A stretch of 32,796 nt of DNA from the NCBI GenBank assembly GCA_964541075.1, contig CAZIPZ010000015.1, positions 1 through 32,796 on the forward strand, given 5' to 3'. Position numbers and translations under genes: made by a program. Each line of letters opens with the position of its first letter. The stretch's first letter is position 1. Origin of the DNA: CAZIPZ01 sp964541075. Its GTDB lineage: Bacteria; Acidobacteriota; Terriglobia; 20CM-2-55-15. Shown here in pieces: positions 8,086 through 15,661 of the stretch. The notes below the pieces were generated by a model. It saw only the letters and a program-made list of their open reading frames with translations, did no database searches and was not told the DNA's origin.

Positions 8086-9090
8086 ATGTTGCGCCTACCT
8101 CAATTCAAGTTTTATCAGCCCCAAAACACCATGGAAGCATTGGAAATGCTTGCCAGTGAAGGTCCAGGCGCCAAGGTTGTGGCAGGAGGAACCGACTTAT
8201 GGCCCAAAATGAAACGCCGTCAAATGGAGCCGCGCGTAGTCATCGGCTTGAGACGCCTGACGGATTTGCGGACCTTTACCGGATCGCCTTCTAAAGGGTT
8301 GATGCTCGGAGCGAATCTTACACTCCGTGAACTGGAGCGGAATCCGATGCTGATTGAGAGTTATCCCGCCATTGTTGAGGCGGCTCGTTCGATATCCAGT
8401 CCGCCCCTGAAAACGATGGGTACGCTCGGAGGGAACCTTTGCGTGGACACGCGATGCTTCTATTATGATCAAACCTATGAATGGCGTCGGGCGATCCATT
8501 TCTGCCTTAAGAAGGATGGGGACGCCTGCTGGGTTGCGCCCGGAAGTTCGCGATGCTGGGCCGTGTCTTCCACCGATCTCGCGCCGGTGATGATGGCGCT
8601 CAATGCGCGGGTCCACCTTGCCTCCAAAAGCGAGTCGCGGACACTTTCTGCTGCTGAGATGTACAGCAATGATGGCGTCGGATACATGGTGAAACGTCCA
8701 GACGAGATCATTACTTCTGTCGAGTTGCCGCCTATAAACGGCGACATTACGGCTTTTAAGAAACTGCGCCGACGGGGTTCAATCGATTTCCCGATCCTGA
8801 ACGTCGCGGCCTGGCTCCGGCCTTCCAAGGAGTGCAGAATCATAGAGGACGCGAGAATCGCAATCGGCGGCCTGGCATCCGCCCCATTTCTTTCTAAGGC
8901 GGCGAGCCTGGCGCTTGTAGGCAAGGAACTGTCAGCGGACTGCATCAACGAAGCTGCATTGGCGGCCAAACGCGACTCTCGCGCTCTAGACAACACCGAC
9001 CTCGATTTTTCCTGGAGGCGAAACATGGTTGAAGTGTGGGTGAGGCGAACCTTGGAGCAGGTTCAGGATCGTTGGTTATTTTCGAAGTGA
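8086..9090 (+). CDS. hcrB: 4-hydroxybenzoyl-CoA reductase beta subunit, FAD and [4Fe-4S]
   Basis: A 334-residue FAD-binding subunit of the CoxM/xanthine dehydrogenase type. The flavin motifs are VVAGGTDLWP (32-41) and MGTLGGNLCVDTRC (111-124). The decisive feature is an insert with C124, C140, C148 and C157 (TRCFYYDQ, HFCLKK, DACWVAPG, SRCWAV). This is the extra [4Fe-4S] site known only from the 4-hydroxybenzoyl-CoA reductase branch, where it lets the enzyme work reductively with ferredoxin. The spacing 16-8-9 agrees with the Thauera ligands as I recall them. It follows hcrA after 4 bases and ends the operon. Its last 15 bases overlap the convergent TetR gene. Confidence 0.92.
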   Translation: MLRLPQFKFYQPQNTMEALEMLASEGPGAKVVAGGTDLWPKMKRRQMEPRVVIGLRRLTDLRTFTGSPSKGLMLGANLTLRELERNPMLIESYPAIVEAARSISSPPLKTMGTLGGNLCVDTRCFYYDQTYEWRRAIHFCLKKDGDACWVAPGSSRCWAVSSTDLAPVMMALNARVHLASKSESRTLSAAEMYSNDGVGYMVKRPDEIITSVELPPINGDITAFKKLRRRGSIDFPILNVAAWLRPSKECRIIEDARIAIGGLASAPFLSKAASLALVGKELSADCINEAALAAKRDSRALDNTDLDFSWRRNMVEVWVRRTLEQVQDRWLFSK

Positions 9091-9705
9091 TGCAAGAAAA
9101 AGCTCTGCGAATTGTTCACCTAGCTCGTCGACTGTGAATGTTCCTTTTGGCGAATACCACTGAATGCTCCAATTGAGGGCGCCGAGAATGGCCCAAACAA
9201 CGACCTTGACGTTGGCTTTCTTGAACGCGCCCCTCTTCATTCCTCTCTGGATCACTCTACGGTAAGCCTTTTCGTATTCGTCTCGGCGTTGAATCACTTT
9301 CCTTAGCAAAGGATCGGGAAGCGATCGGAAGTCCGTATGAGCTGTGGATCCTGGCAGTTCCTGCAGAATCGTTCTAAGGTGCGTCTTGATCAAAGAACGT
9401 AGTTGTTCCTCGGCAGACAGACCAGACTGGGAGATCGAGGCGGCTTCCGTTATAAGCCTCCCGAGAGATTGCTCCTGGCAAAAAAACAGCAAGTCTTGCT
9501 TGGAGGGGAAATAGTAATAGAGGTTTCCCTTGGCCATGTGAACCTTGTCTGCGATCTCCTCCATCGTCACCCCGGTGAATCCACTGCGCGTGAAGGCATC
9601 CGCGGCCGAGCGAAGAATTTCAAGCCGGCGGTCGGTGAATTGACGATATCGGCGGGCGGGCTTCTTCGGCGCCTCTGTTACAGGCTTTCTAATTCTTCCG
9701 GCCAA
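9076..9705 (-). CDS. TetR-family transcriptional regulator
   Basis: A regulator of about 209 residues. The N-terminal helix-turn-helix is clear (RRLEILRSAADAFTRSGFTGVTMEEIADKVHMAKGNLYYYFPSKQDL, read in overlapping parts), followed by an all-helical ligand domain. I place the start at the TTG at 9705 because AGAAAGGAG lies just before it on the minus strand with 6 bases between. A further TTG at 9738 is open but has no such site. The ribosome-binding site lies inside the end of boxR, so the two regulators overlap by 17 bases and are probably cotranscribed. Members of this group often sense acyl-CoA esters. A natural target is the palindrome ahead of hcrC. Ligand and target are inferred. Confidence 0.85.
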   Translation of the reverse strand: MAGRIRKPVTEAPKKPARRYRQFTDRRLEILRSAADAFTRSGFTGVTMEEIADKVHMAKGNLYYYFPSKQDLLFFCQEQSLGRLITEAASISQSGLSAEEQLRSLIKTHLRTILQELPGSTAHTDFRSLPDPLLRKVIQRRDEYEKAYRRVIQRGMKRGAFKKANVKVVVWAILGALNWSIQWYSPKGTFTVDELGEQFAELFLASLRK

Positions 9706-10450
9706 CTTTTTCTCCTTTCTGCCGAAAACTTCCGGCAATCATGCTGACTGCTTGCGACGCCCGCATACTGCTCGTGTCGATGGTTTGAGCAGCCTCCAAG
9801 TACAGCGACGTTCGGAGTGAGAGTATGGATCGGAGTTCGGACATTGCGGAAGCACGATTTGCCATCGGTCGCGTGTCGCCTTGCTTGAGCACTCGTTTCC
9901 AATGATCCTCGGGAGTGGCTTTCAGCCACACGGTATGCGTTCGCCTCTTCAACAATTGCCAGCTTTCAGGGTCGGTGACGATCGAACCTCCGACCGCGAT
10001 CACCATCGGTTTGTTCTGTGCCAGCAGCTTTAATAGAAGATCGTACGCTATGCGCTTGTAGTAAGGTTCACCGTGAAGAGAAAACAGATCGCCCAGTGTG
10101 AGGTTCGCCTCCTTCTCAATAAGGGAGTCGAGTTCGATAAATGTCGACTTCAGGGTCTTGGCCAGCGCGCTGCCGATGGTGGACTTTCCCGACCCTCGTA
10201 GGCCGACGAGGGCCACTATGGGCTTTTGTTGCTCGTCCGACGAAAACAGGGAAGCCAGTGGGACATCCAAAGCTCTGGCTACATCGGCCAGGCGCGCGAC
10301 CGAAATGTTGCCCTTGCCGGTTTCAAGGTCAGAAAGAAAACGGGAGGACACGCCAGAGCGTTCAGCAACTTCCCTCAAAGTCCAGCCCATCCGTACGCGC
10401 CGGTTGCGAACGCGACTCCCGACTTCAATCAACAGTTCAGGGTGATCCAT
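9689..10450 (-). CDS. boxR: BoxR/BzdR-type benzoyl-CoA-responsive repressor (XRE HTH plus shikimate-kinase-like domain)
   Basis: A 253-residue fusion. Residues about 6-70 form an XRE-type helix-turn-helix (VGSRVRNRRVRMGWTLREVA, SGVSSRFLSDLETGKGNISV). Residues 77-240 form a shikimate-kinase-like domain with the P-loop GLRGSGKS at 83-90. This architecture is that of BzdR and BoxR from Azoarcus, where the kinase-like part binds benzoyl-CoA and releases the repressor. The position, divergent from an operon with a BoxB-like oxygenase, fits BoxR. I use the ATG at 10450. It has no Shine-Dalgarno sequence, but a good promoter places transcription start at or next to it, so the message may be leaderless. 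An in-frame TTG at 10486 falls inside the -35 element and is unlikely. Confidence 0.88.
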   Translation of the reverse strand: MDHPELLIEVGSRVRNRRVRMGWTLREVAERSGVSSRFLSDLETGKGNISVARLADVARALDVPLASLFSSDEQQKPIVALVGLRGSGKSTIGSALAKTLKSTFIELDSLIEKEANLTLGDLFSLHGEPYYKRIAYDLLLKLLAQNKPMVIAVGGSIVTDPESWQLLKRRTHTVWLKATPEDHWKRVLKQGDTRPMANRASAMSELRSILSLRTSLYLEAAQTIDTSSMRASQAVSMIAGSFRQKGEKVGRKN

Positions 10451-10457
10451 GACAAGC

Positions 10458-10486
10458 AATATATTGCATATTGATTTGCCGCTCAA
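10458..10486 (-). promoter_or_regulatory. Predicted boxR promoter
   Basis: Read on the minus strand, TTGAGC (10486-10481) and TATATT (10463-10458) are separated by exactly 17 bases, and the ATG of boxR follows 7 bases after the -10. The start of transcription would fall on or beside the start codon, which explains the missing ribosome-binding site. The -10 is embedded in a perfect 12-bp palindrome GCAATATATTGC (10456-10467), a likely site of autorepression. Confidence 0.55.
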
Positions 10487-10499
10487 CGTGCAATATATT
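10471..10499 (+). promoter_or_regulatory. Predicted promoter of the aldehyde dehydrogenase / BoxB-like operon
   Basis: TTGATT (10471-10476) and TATATT (10494-10499) are 17 bases apart on the plus strand. The first gene begins 40 bases after the -10, with GGGAG about 8 bases before its ATG. The promoter interleaves with the divergent boxR promoter, so one bound repressor could control both. Confidence 0.55.
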
Positions 10500-10539
10500 T
10501 TACTTCATCCGCGTCCAACACCTTTTGGGAGAAAAGACT

Positions 10540-11976
10540 ATGTCGAGAATGTTCATTGCTGGCGAATCAGTCAACGCAGGTTCCGGGCAAACATACGACG
10601 TCATCAATCCCGCGACCGGCGAGGTTGTGGACTCGGCCCCAAAGGGCGATGAAAGCGATGCCCGCAAAGCCGTTGAGTCCGCTGGTGAAGCGTTTAGTGC
10701 GTGGGCGGAGACGGCGGCAGAAACCCGCGCACAACTCATCCTTAAGGGCATCGAAATGGTTAAGAAGGAGCTGTCGACTCTAGCCTCGCTTCTGACGGCC
10801 GAACAAGGAAAGCCTTTCGGCGATTCGCAGCGTGAGATAGAGCATTTTCTGCATGGAATGAACTTTTACGCGGGGCTTGCTTCGAAGATTCGAGGATCCT
10901 ACGTCCCACTGCCGGATAACAAGATGTATGGCATGGTTCTCAGGCAACCCGTCGGTGTAACGGCGGCGATAACGCCATGGAACTTTCCCATAACACTTAT
11001 GGGAACGAAAGTCGGACCGGCATTAGCTGCCGGTTGCACCGTCGTGGTGAAACCGGCTTCTACGACTCCACTGACGACGCTTCGTATTGTCGAGCTATTG
11101 AATCTGGCCGGTTTTCCGAAAGGAGTGCTGAACGCGGTGAGCGGACCCGGTTCCGTCGTAGGAGAGGAGTTGCTTCGAAATCCGAAGGTGCGGCGGATTG
11201 CATTTACCGGCGAATCAAAGACAGGCAGGCATGTCATGGCGGTCGCGGGCAGCGATATGAAACGAGTAACGTTGGAACTTGGCGGTAGCGATCCGATGAT
11301 CGTCTGCGAAGACGCAGATATCGACAAGGCGCTAACTGGAGCTTCGGTTGGCCGTTTCTATAACTGTGGTCAAGCCTGTCTGGCAGTCAAGCGGCTTTAC
11401 GTTGTGGAGCGCGTGTACGATCAATTCATCGAGAAGCTTGTGGGAAAGGTGCAGCGGCTTAAAGTAGGAAACGGGATGGACAAGGATACACGTCTTGGAC
11501 CGATGCATACAAAGATGCAACGTGACGAGATCGAAGCCCAGGTTGAAGATGCCGTGCGTCGGGGGGCTCGAGTGGTTACTGGCGGCAGGCGCCCTGAGGG
11601 AGCGCAGTACGAAAAGGGTTTCTACTATCTTCCCACCGTATTGACGAATGCGCCGGATGACTCGCGGGTTGTGACCGAAGAAACATTCGGTCCAGCGCTC
11701 CCGGTGTTTCAAGTGAAAGATCTTGACGAAGGAATTGAACGCGCAAATCGGTCAATATATGGATTGGGCGCTTCCGTTTGGACCAAAGATATCGGTAAGG
11801 CGCGTCAAGCCGCAGAACGGCTGCAGGCTGGGAACGTATGGATCAATTCACTGCATATCGGATATGACGAGATGCCGTTTGGAGGCGTCAAGCACAGCGG
11901 CATCGGTCGGGAGCATGGTCCTGAAGCCCTCGACTATTACCTGGAGACGAAGGGAGTTGTTGTTGCGACGCCCTGA
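10540..11976 (+). CDS. NAD(P)-dependent aldehyde dehydrogenase, paralog 1
   Basis: A 478-residue member of the aldehyde dehydrogenase superfamily, closest in feel to succinate-semialdehyde and lactaldehyde dehydrogenases. The oxyanion asparagine is N148 (TPWNFP), the general base is E246 (TLELGGSDP) and the catalytic cysteine is C280 (NCGQACLAVKR). It is the first gene of a six-gene operon. The start at 10540 has GGGAG at a good distance; an open extension to 10471 lies in the promoter and is rejected. In this context it probably oxidises a semialdehyde formed after ring opening, as BoxD does in the box pathway. Its size and motifs do not specifically mark it as BoxD, so the substrate is unknown. 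Confidence 0.88.
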   Translation: MSRMFIAGESVNAGSGQTYDVINPATGEVVDSAPKGDESDARKAVESAGEAFSAWAETAAETRAQLILKGIEMVKKELSTLASLLTAEQGKPFGDSQREIEHFLHGMNFYAGLASKIRGSYVPLPDNKMYGMVLRQPVGVTAAITPWNFPITLMGTKVGPALAAGCTVVVKPASTTPLTTLRIVELLNLAGFPKGVLNAVSGPGSVVGEELLRNPKVRRIAFTGESKTGRHVMAVAGSDMKRVTLELGGSDPMIVCEDADIDKALTGASVGRFYNCGQACLAVKRLYVVERVYDQFIEKLVGKVQRLKVGNGMDKDTRLGPMHTKMQRDEIEAQVEDAVRRGARVVTGGRRPEGAQYEKGFYYLPTVLTNAPDDSRVVTEETFGPALPVFQVKDLDEGIERANRSIYGLGASVWTKDIGKARQAAERLQAGNVWINSLHIGYDEMPFGGVKHSGIGREHGPEALDYYLETKGVVVATP

Positions 11977-11987
11977 GGAGTCATGCA

Positions 11988-13433
11988 ATGGCCAAACTGA
12001 TCATAGCGGGAGAACAGTGCAATTCATCGGACGGCGCGACCACGGATATTCGAAATCCCGCGACCGGAGAGGTGGTGGAGCCGGTTGCGGCTGGAACGCA
12101 GGTTGACCTCGATCGAGCGGTTGACGCAGCGCTGACAGCGTTCAAGAGATGGGCTGCTCTAACCGCACCAAAGCGCGCCGAAATTATGTCGATCGCATGC
12201 GACAAGCTGAGGGAACAGGAGAAAGATCTCGGACGTCTTCTGACACGCGAGCAGGGTAAGCCGCTGAGAGAGGCCGTCCTGGAAATACGCCGGTTCATTC
12301 ACACGATCGAACACTATGCGGGAATGGCCAAGAGTATTCGCGGTGGGTTCGTTCCTGGTTTGGACGAGCGCCGCTACGGTTTGATCGTCAAGCGGCCGAT
12401 CGGCGTCTGCGGCTCTATCATTCCGTGGAATTTTCCGGTGTCTCTTCTTGGAAACAAGATTGGCCCCGGCTTGGTGACAGGAAACACCTTCGTAATCAAA
12501 CCCGCAGGCACAACACCTCTTACCGACATTCAAGTGGTTCAGATTATGAATGATGCGGGAGTGCCTCCCGGCGTGCTTAATGTGGTCCCCGGTGCCGCCT
12601 CGATTGTGGGCGAAGCACTATTAAAAGACTCGCGAGTGCGCAAAATCGGCTTCACAGGCGCGACCGCCACTGGCAGACGCGTCATGGAAGTCGCGGCGCA
12701 GAATGTAAAGCGGGTGACATTGGAACTCGGAGGCAGCGATCCCATGATTGTTTGCGACGACGCGAATGTCGATGAGGCCGTCAGCGCTGCCTCCGTCGGC
12801 CGATTCTTCAATTGCGGGCAGGCCTGCCTCGCGATCAAGCGGTTGTATTTGTTCGAAAAAATCTATGACCAATTCGTTTCAAAGCTGATCAGCAAAGTCG
12901 AGAAGCTTCGGGTTGGAAACGGTCTCGACCAGGACGTCACGGTCGGTCCGCTTCATTCAGCCGCCCAGTTGAAGGAGATCGAGGAACAGGTTAACGATGC
13001 CGTAGCGCGTGGTGGAAAGATCCTGATCGGTGGTCAGCGGCCGCAAGGAGACGCTTTCGGCAAAGGAAACTTCTTTTTGCCGACTCTCATTGCGGATGTC
13101 GACGAGAAAAGCAGGGTGTTTCAAGAAGAGGTGTTTGGGCCGGTGCTCCCGATTATGCGTGTCAAAAACCTGGATGAAGCGATAGACAAGGCGAACAGCA
13201 CGATTTACGGTCTGGGATCTTCCATCTGGACGCGTGATCTGGAAAAAGCGAATGAGGCGATCAATCGGCTCGAAGCAGGCTATACGTGGGTGAATTCTCC
13301 CCAGATCATCTTCGATGAATTGCCGTTTGGAGGATTGAAGCAAAGTGGATTGGGTAAGGAGCATGGATCTGAAGCGCTGGACCACTACATGGAGACAAAA
13401 TCCGTCGTCATAGCGAGAGAGATTCGGGGATAG
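11988..13433 (+). CDS. NAD(P)-dependent aldehyde dehydrogenase, paralog 2
   Basis: A 481-residue aldehyde dehydrogenase with the same key positions as its upstream neighbour: N148 (IPWNFP), E246 and C280 (NCGQACLAIKR). The two proteins align without gaps over at least the first 290 residues, and about two thirds of positions 211-290 are identical by eye. They are therefore tandem paralogs. GAGGAG at 11974-11979 precedes the ATG by 8 bases. The gap to the first copy is 11 bases and to the next gene 8 bases. Two different semialdehyde intermediates, or one hetero-oligomeric enzyme, would explain keeping both copies. Confidence 0.88.
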   Translation: MAKLIIAGEQCNSSDGATTDIRNPATGEVVEPVAAGTQVDLDRAVDAALTAFKRWAALTAPKRAEIMSIACDKLREQEKDLGRLLTREQGKPLREAVLEIRRFIHTIEHYAGMAKSIRGGFVPGLDERRYGLIVKRPIGVCGSIIPWNFPVSLLGNKIGPGLVTGNTFVIKPAGTTPLTDIQVVQIMNDAGVPPGVLNVVPGAASIVGEALLKDSRVRKIGFTGATATGRRVMEVAAQNVKRVTLELGGSDPMIVCDDANVDEAVSAASVGRFFNCGQACLAIKRLYLFEKIYDQFVSKLISKVEKLRVGNGLDQDVTVGPLHSAAQLKEIEEQVNDAVARGGKILIGGQRPQGDAFGKGNFFLPTLIADVDEKSRVFQEEVFGPVLPIMRVKNLDEAIDKANSTIYGLGSSIWTRDLEKANEAINRLEAGYTWVNSPQIIFDELPFGGLKQSGLGKEHGSEALDHYMETKSVVIAREIRG

Positions 13434-13441
13434 GAGAAGCC

Positions 13442-14224
13442 ATGGCGCTGATCGACTATCGGGAACAAGATGGCGTAGCGATTATCGAAATCAACAACCC
13501 CCCAGCAAACGCTTACACGCTAGAAAGCTTGAAGCAGCTCGATGAAGCGGTAGTGGGAGCTCGGTTTGCTCCGGCGGTCCACGTAGTTGTGGTGAAGGGC
13601 GCCGGCGAGAAGTTTTTCAGCGCTGGCGCCGACATCAACATGCTTTCGAAGGAATCCACGGAATTCCGGAACCAATTTGCATTGTTTGGACACGAAACGC
13701 TCGCGCGTCTCGAGAACACTCCAAAGCTTGTTATCGCCGCGATCAACGGTCATTGCATCGGTGGCGGGCTGGAAATCGCAATGGCTTGCGACATTCGTAT
13801 AGCCAAGAAAAATGCCGGCCGCACCGGTCTCGCCGAAGTGAATTTGGGTGTGATTCCGGGAATGGGAGGAACGCAACGGCTGCCGAGACTGGTCGGAAAG
13901 GCCCGCGGCATTGATCTGGCCACGACGGGCCGAATGATCGCCTTCGAAGAGGCGCTCGAGTTTGGCCTGATAAATGAAATCTTCGAAGGCGAAGATTTTT
14001 TCGATCAGGTGCTGGACTATGCACGTCAGTTCGTTGCACCCAACAAACCCAGCAGGGCGGTGGGCCTTATCAAACGGGCCATCCAGACCGGTTTGCAGAC
14101 AAGCCTGACCGAAGGCCTCGCTTTCGAGCGCGAATTGCTGGCCCAAGCTTTTGCCAGCAGCGACGCCGCGGAGGGATTGACCGCCTATCGGGAGAAGAGG
14201 GTGGCGAGGTTTCAGGGGAAGTAA
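13442..14224 (+). CDS. Enoyl-CoA hydratase/isomerase (crotonase) family protein
   Basis: A 260-residue crotonase. The oxyanion-hole blocks are FFSAGADINML (58-68) and INGHCIGGGLEIAMACDIRI (101-120). The first catalytic glutamate is E132 (GLAEVNLGVIPGMGGTQRL). The second glutamate of classical hydratases aligns with aspartate D158 (GKARGIDLATTG), so the activity may be hydratase, isomerase or ring hydrolase. It is about half the size of BoxC, the ~550-residue crotonase that opens the epoxide ring in the classical box pathway. It therefore cannot be called BoxC. It lies in the middle of the operon, 8 bases after the second dehydrogenase and 13 before the BoxB-like gene. Confidence 0.88.
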   Translation: MALIDYREQDGVAIIEINNPPANAYTLESLKQLDEAVVGARFAPAVHVVVVKGAGEKFFSAGADINMLSKESTEFRNQFALFGHETLARLENTPKLVIAAINGHCIGGGLEIAMACDIRIAKKNAGRTGLAEVNLGVIPGMGGTQRLPRLVGKARGIDLATTGRMIAFEEALEFGLINEIFEGEDFFDQVLDYARQFVAPNKPSRAVGLIKRAIQTGLQTSLTEGLAFERELLAQAFASSDAAEGLTAYREKRVARFQGK

Positions 14225-14237
14225 TCGGGAGTCTGAG

Positions 14238-15335
14238 ATGGCTAAAATCACAACTTTTGATGATTGGAAGGATTATTTTCGACAATGGCAGAAGGACATC
14301 GGTCTGGACCTGTCAAAGTTTGGTGATTACTCTCTCGATGTGAAATTCGGCGGGCTGGATTCGGACGCCATTGGGTTCGGGGATTACCAGGGTAGACCGA
14401 AGTGGGAGACGGTTCTCCAGATTCCCGATCAGCGCGTACGAGATGCTCTGCTTCACCTCATCACCTATCAAGGCGATACCGAATTCGCATCCGTTGAGCA
14501 GCAGCGCAATCTGTTGAACACCGCTCCAACGGAATATGACCTGAACTCCGCCGTCAAGATCATGCGTGAAGAGATGCGACACGGCACGCAAATGAGTTAT
14601 CTGCTCGTGAAGTATTTTGGATCTTCCGGGAAACTTGAAGCGCAGAAGCTTCTCGAACGGCGCGCGTTTGATAACAGCAGGCTTCTAGGAGCATTCAATC
14701 AGGACGTGAACGACTGGCTGGATTTTTACTGCTATACGGAGCTGGTTGATCGGGACGGAAAGTATCAGCTGACCATGCTGAGCCATTCAGGCTTCAAGCC
14801 GCTGGCGTCAAGTATGAAGCCGATGTTGCAGGAAGAGTTCTATCACCTGCTCACGGGACACACCGGTCTGGCGCGCGTCATCAAGGCTGGCAAAACGCCA
14901 ATTGATCTCATCCAGAAACACATCAATAAGTGGTTTTCCGTTGCTTTGGATCTGTTCGGCGTCGACGCATCGTCGTCCGCATATTGGTTTTATGTGTGGG
15001 GTCTGAAGGGTCGCTACGACGAAGGCAGCACGCAGGAAGCTCCGGACAAAGACCGGCTGAACGAACTTTCACGGCAACACTATCTTAAGGAAGTCACAGA
15101 CCTAGTGTCGGCGCTCAACAGACTCATTCCTGACGGTCAGCAGAAGCTGACGCTTCCCGATATCAAATTTCACCGCTCAATTGGAGAGTACGCAGATATG
15201 CCGTATAGCATTTACGGCGAGTTGCTGGCGCGCGAGCAATACTCTGCTCACCTGGAAGAAGCTTTGCCCAACGCTAGCGACAAATCTCGACTTTTGCAGA
15301 TCTTCAAAGAGCCCGACTGGGTGCATGCGGTCTAG
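14238..15335 (+). CDS. Short BoxB-like diiron oxygenase (aryl-CoA epoxidase family)
   Basis: A 365-residue protein related to BoxB, the diiron enzyme that forms 2,3-epoxybenzoyl-CoA with O2. Shared blocks are QGDTEFASVEQQRNL (78-92), EEMRHGTQMSYLL (111-123), ALLERR-like KLLERR (137-142), VDRDGKYQL (170-178), MLQEEFYHLLTGHTGLARVI (196-215) and a late FHRSIGEYAD (311-320). Aligned to BoxB from memory, the iron ligands are all kept: E82, E112, H115, D171, E200 and H203, with Q78 also conserved. Classical BoxB has about 473 residues. This protein lacks roughly 50 N-terminal residues, part of an internal loop and the C-terminal tail. GGGAG precedes the ATG. The substrate is inferred from context to be an aryl-CoA. 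Confidence 0.85.
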   Translation: MAKITTFDDWKDYFRQWQKDIGLDLSKFGDYSLDVKFGGLDSDAIGFGDYQGRPKWETVLQIPDQRVRDALLHLITYQGDTEFASVEQQRNLLNTAPTEYDLNSAVKIMREEMRHGTQMSYLLVKYFGSSGKLEAQKLLERRAFDNSRLLGAFNQDVNDWLDFYCYTELVDRDGKYQLTMLSHSGFKPLASSMKPMLQEEFYHLLTGHTGLARVIKAGKTPIDLIQKHINKWFSVALDLFGVDASSSAYWFYVWGLKGRYDEGSTQEAPDKDRLNELSRQHYLKEVTDLVSALNRLIPDGQQKLTLPDIKFHRSIGEYADMPYSIYGELLAREQYSAHLEEALPNASDKSRLLQIFKEPDWVHAV

Positions 15336-15337
15336 AC

Positions 15338-15661
15338 ATGGCTACGACTCATGTTCTGGTCTGCCAAAATGCCGATTGCAAATCTCGCGGCTCCGGTGAA
15401 CTGTTGGAAGGATTGACCCAATCCTTAATAGATTCGACGGAAATCGATGTCAGGCCATACATGTGTTTCGGCGCCTGTCAGTCAGGTCCGAACATAGTGT
15501 TGTATCCGCAAAAAGTCTGGTATTGCGGCGTCAAAAAGAAAGACATTCCGGAAATTGCCGGCCACGCACGCGGCGGTCCAGCCGTTGAACGCCTGACCGA
15601 AGGCGTGGATGGTCCATTGAAAGAGCTGATTTACCAACTGCTGGATGCTGGTTTGTTTTGA
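15338..15661 (+). CDS. Thioredoxin-fold [2Fe-2S] ferredoxin (NuoE-like)
   Basis: A 107-residue protein with the four-cysteine pattern of the thioredoxin-like [2Fe-2S] ferredoxins: C9 and C14 (VCQNADC), C43 and C47 (MCFGACQSGPNIVLYP). C63 is extra. This family includes NuoE and small shuttle ferredoxins. It starts 2 bases after the oxygenase stop and overlaps the NuoF-like gene, so the three are almost certainly translated together. The obvious role is to carry electrons from the NuoF-like flavoprotein to the oxygenase, taking the place of BoxA. That role is inferred from position alone. Confidence 0.85.
   Translation: MATTHVLVCQNADCKSRGSGELLEGLTQSLIDSTEIDVRPYMCFGACQSGPNIVLYPQKVWYCGVKKKDIPEIAGHARGGPAVERLTEGVDGPLKELIYQLLDAGLF

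Larger units (their letters stand above)
10458..10499. repeat. Inverted pair of TGCAATATATT, candidate BoxR operators
   Basis: The 11-mer TGCAATATATT occurs on the plus strand at 10489-10499 and on the minus strand at 10468-10458, with 20 bases between the arms. Each copy covers the -10 element of the promoter that reads in its own direction. Published BzdR/BoxR operators are described, from memory, as containing TGCA elements, and TGCA is present in both arms. The repeat is seen directly; binding by BoxR is inferred. Confidence 0.6.

Noticed and set aside
5186..9090. Annotation as xanthine dehydrogenase or carbon monoxide dehydrogenase
   Set aside because: The four-cysteine insert in the FAD subunit and the HcrA sequence blocks point to 4-hydroxybenzoyl-CoA reductase.
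9689..10450. Annotation as shikimate kinase (AroK)
   Set aside because: The kinase-like domain has an N-terminal helix-turn-helix fused to it and sits in an aromatic degradation cluster; the architecture is that of BzdR/BoxR, so it is a regulator.
13442..14224. Annotation as BoxC
   Set aside because: BoxC is about twice this length; only a single crotonase domain is present.
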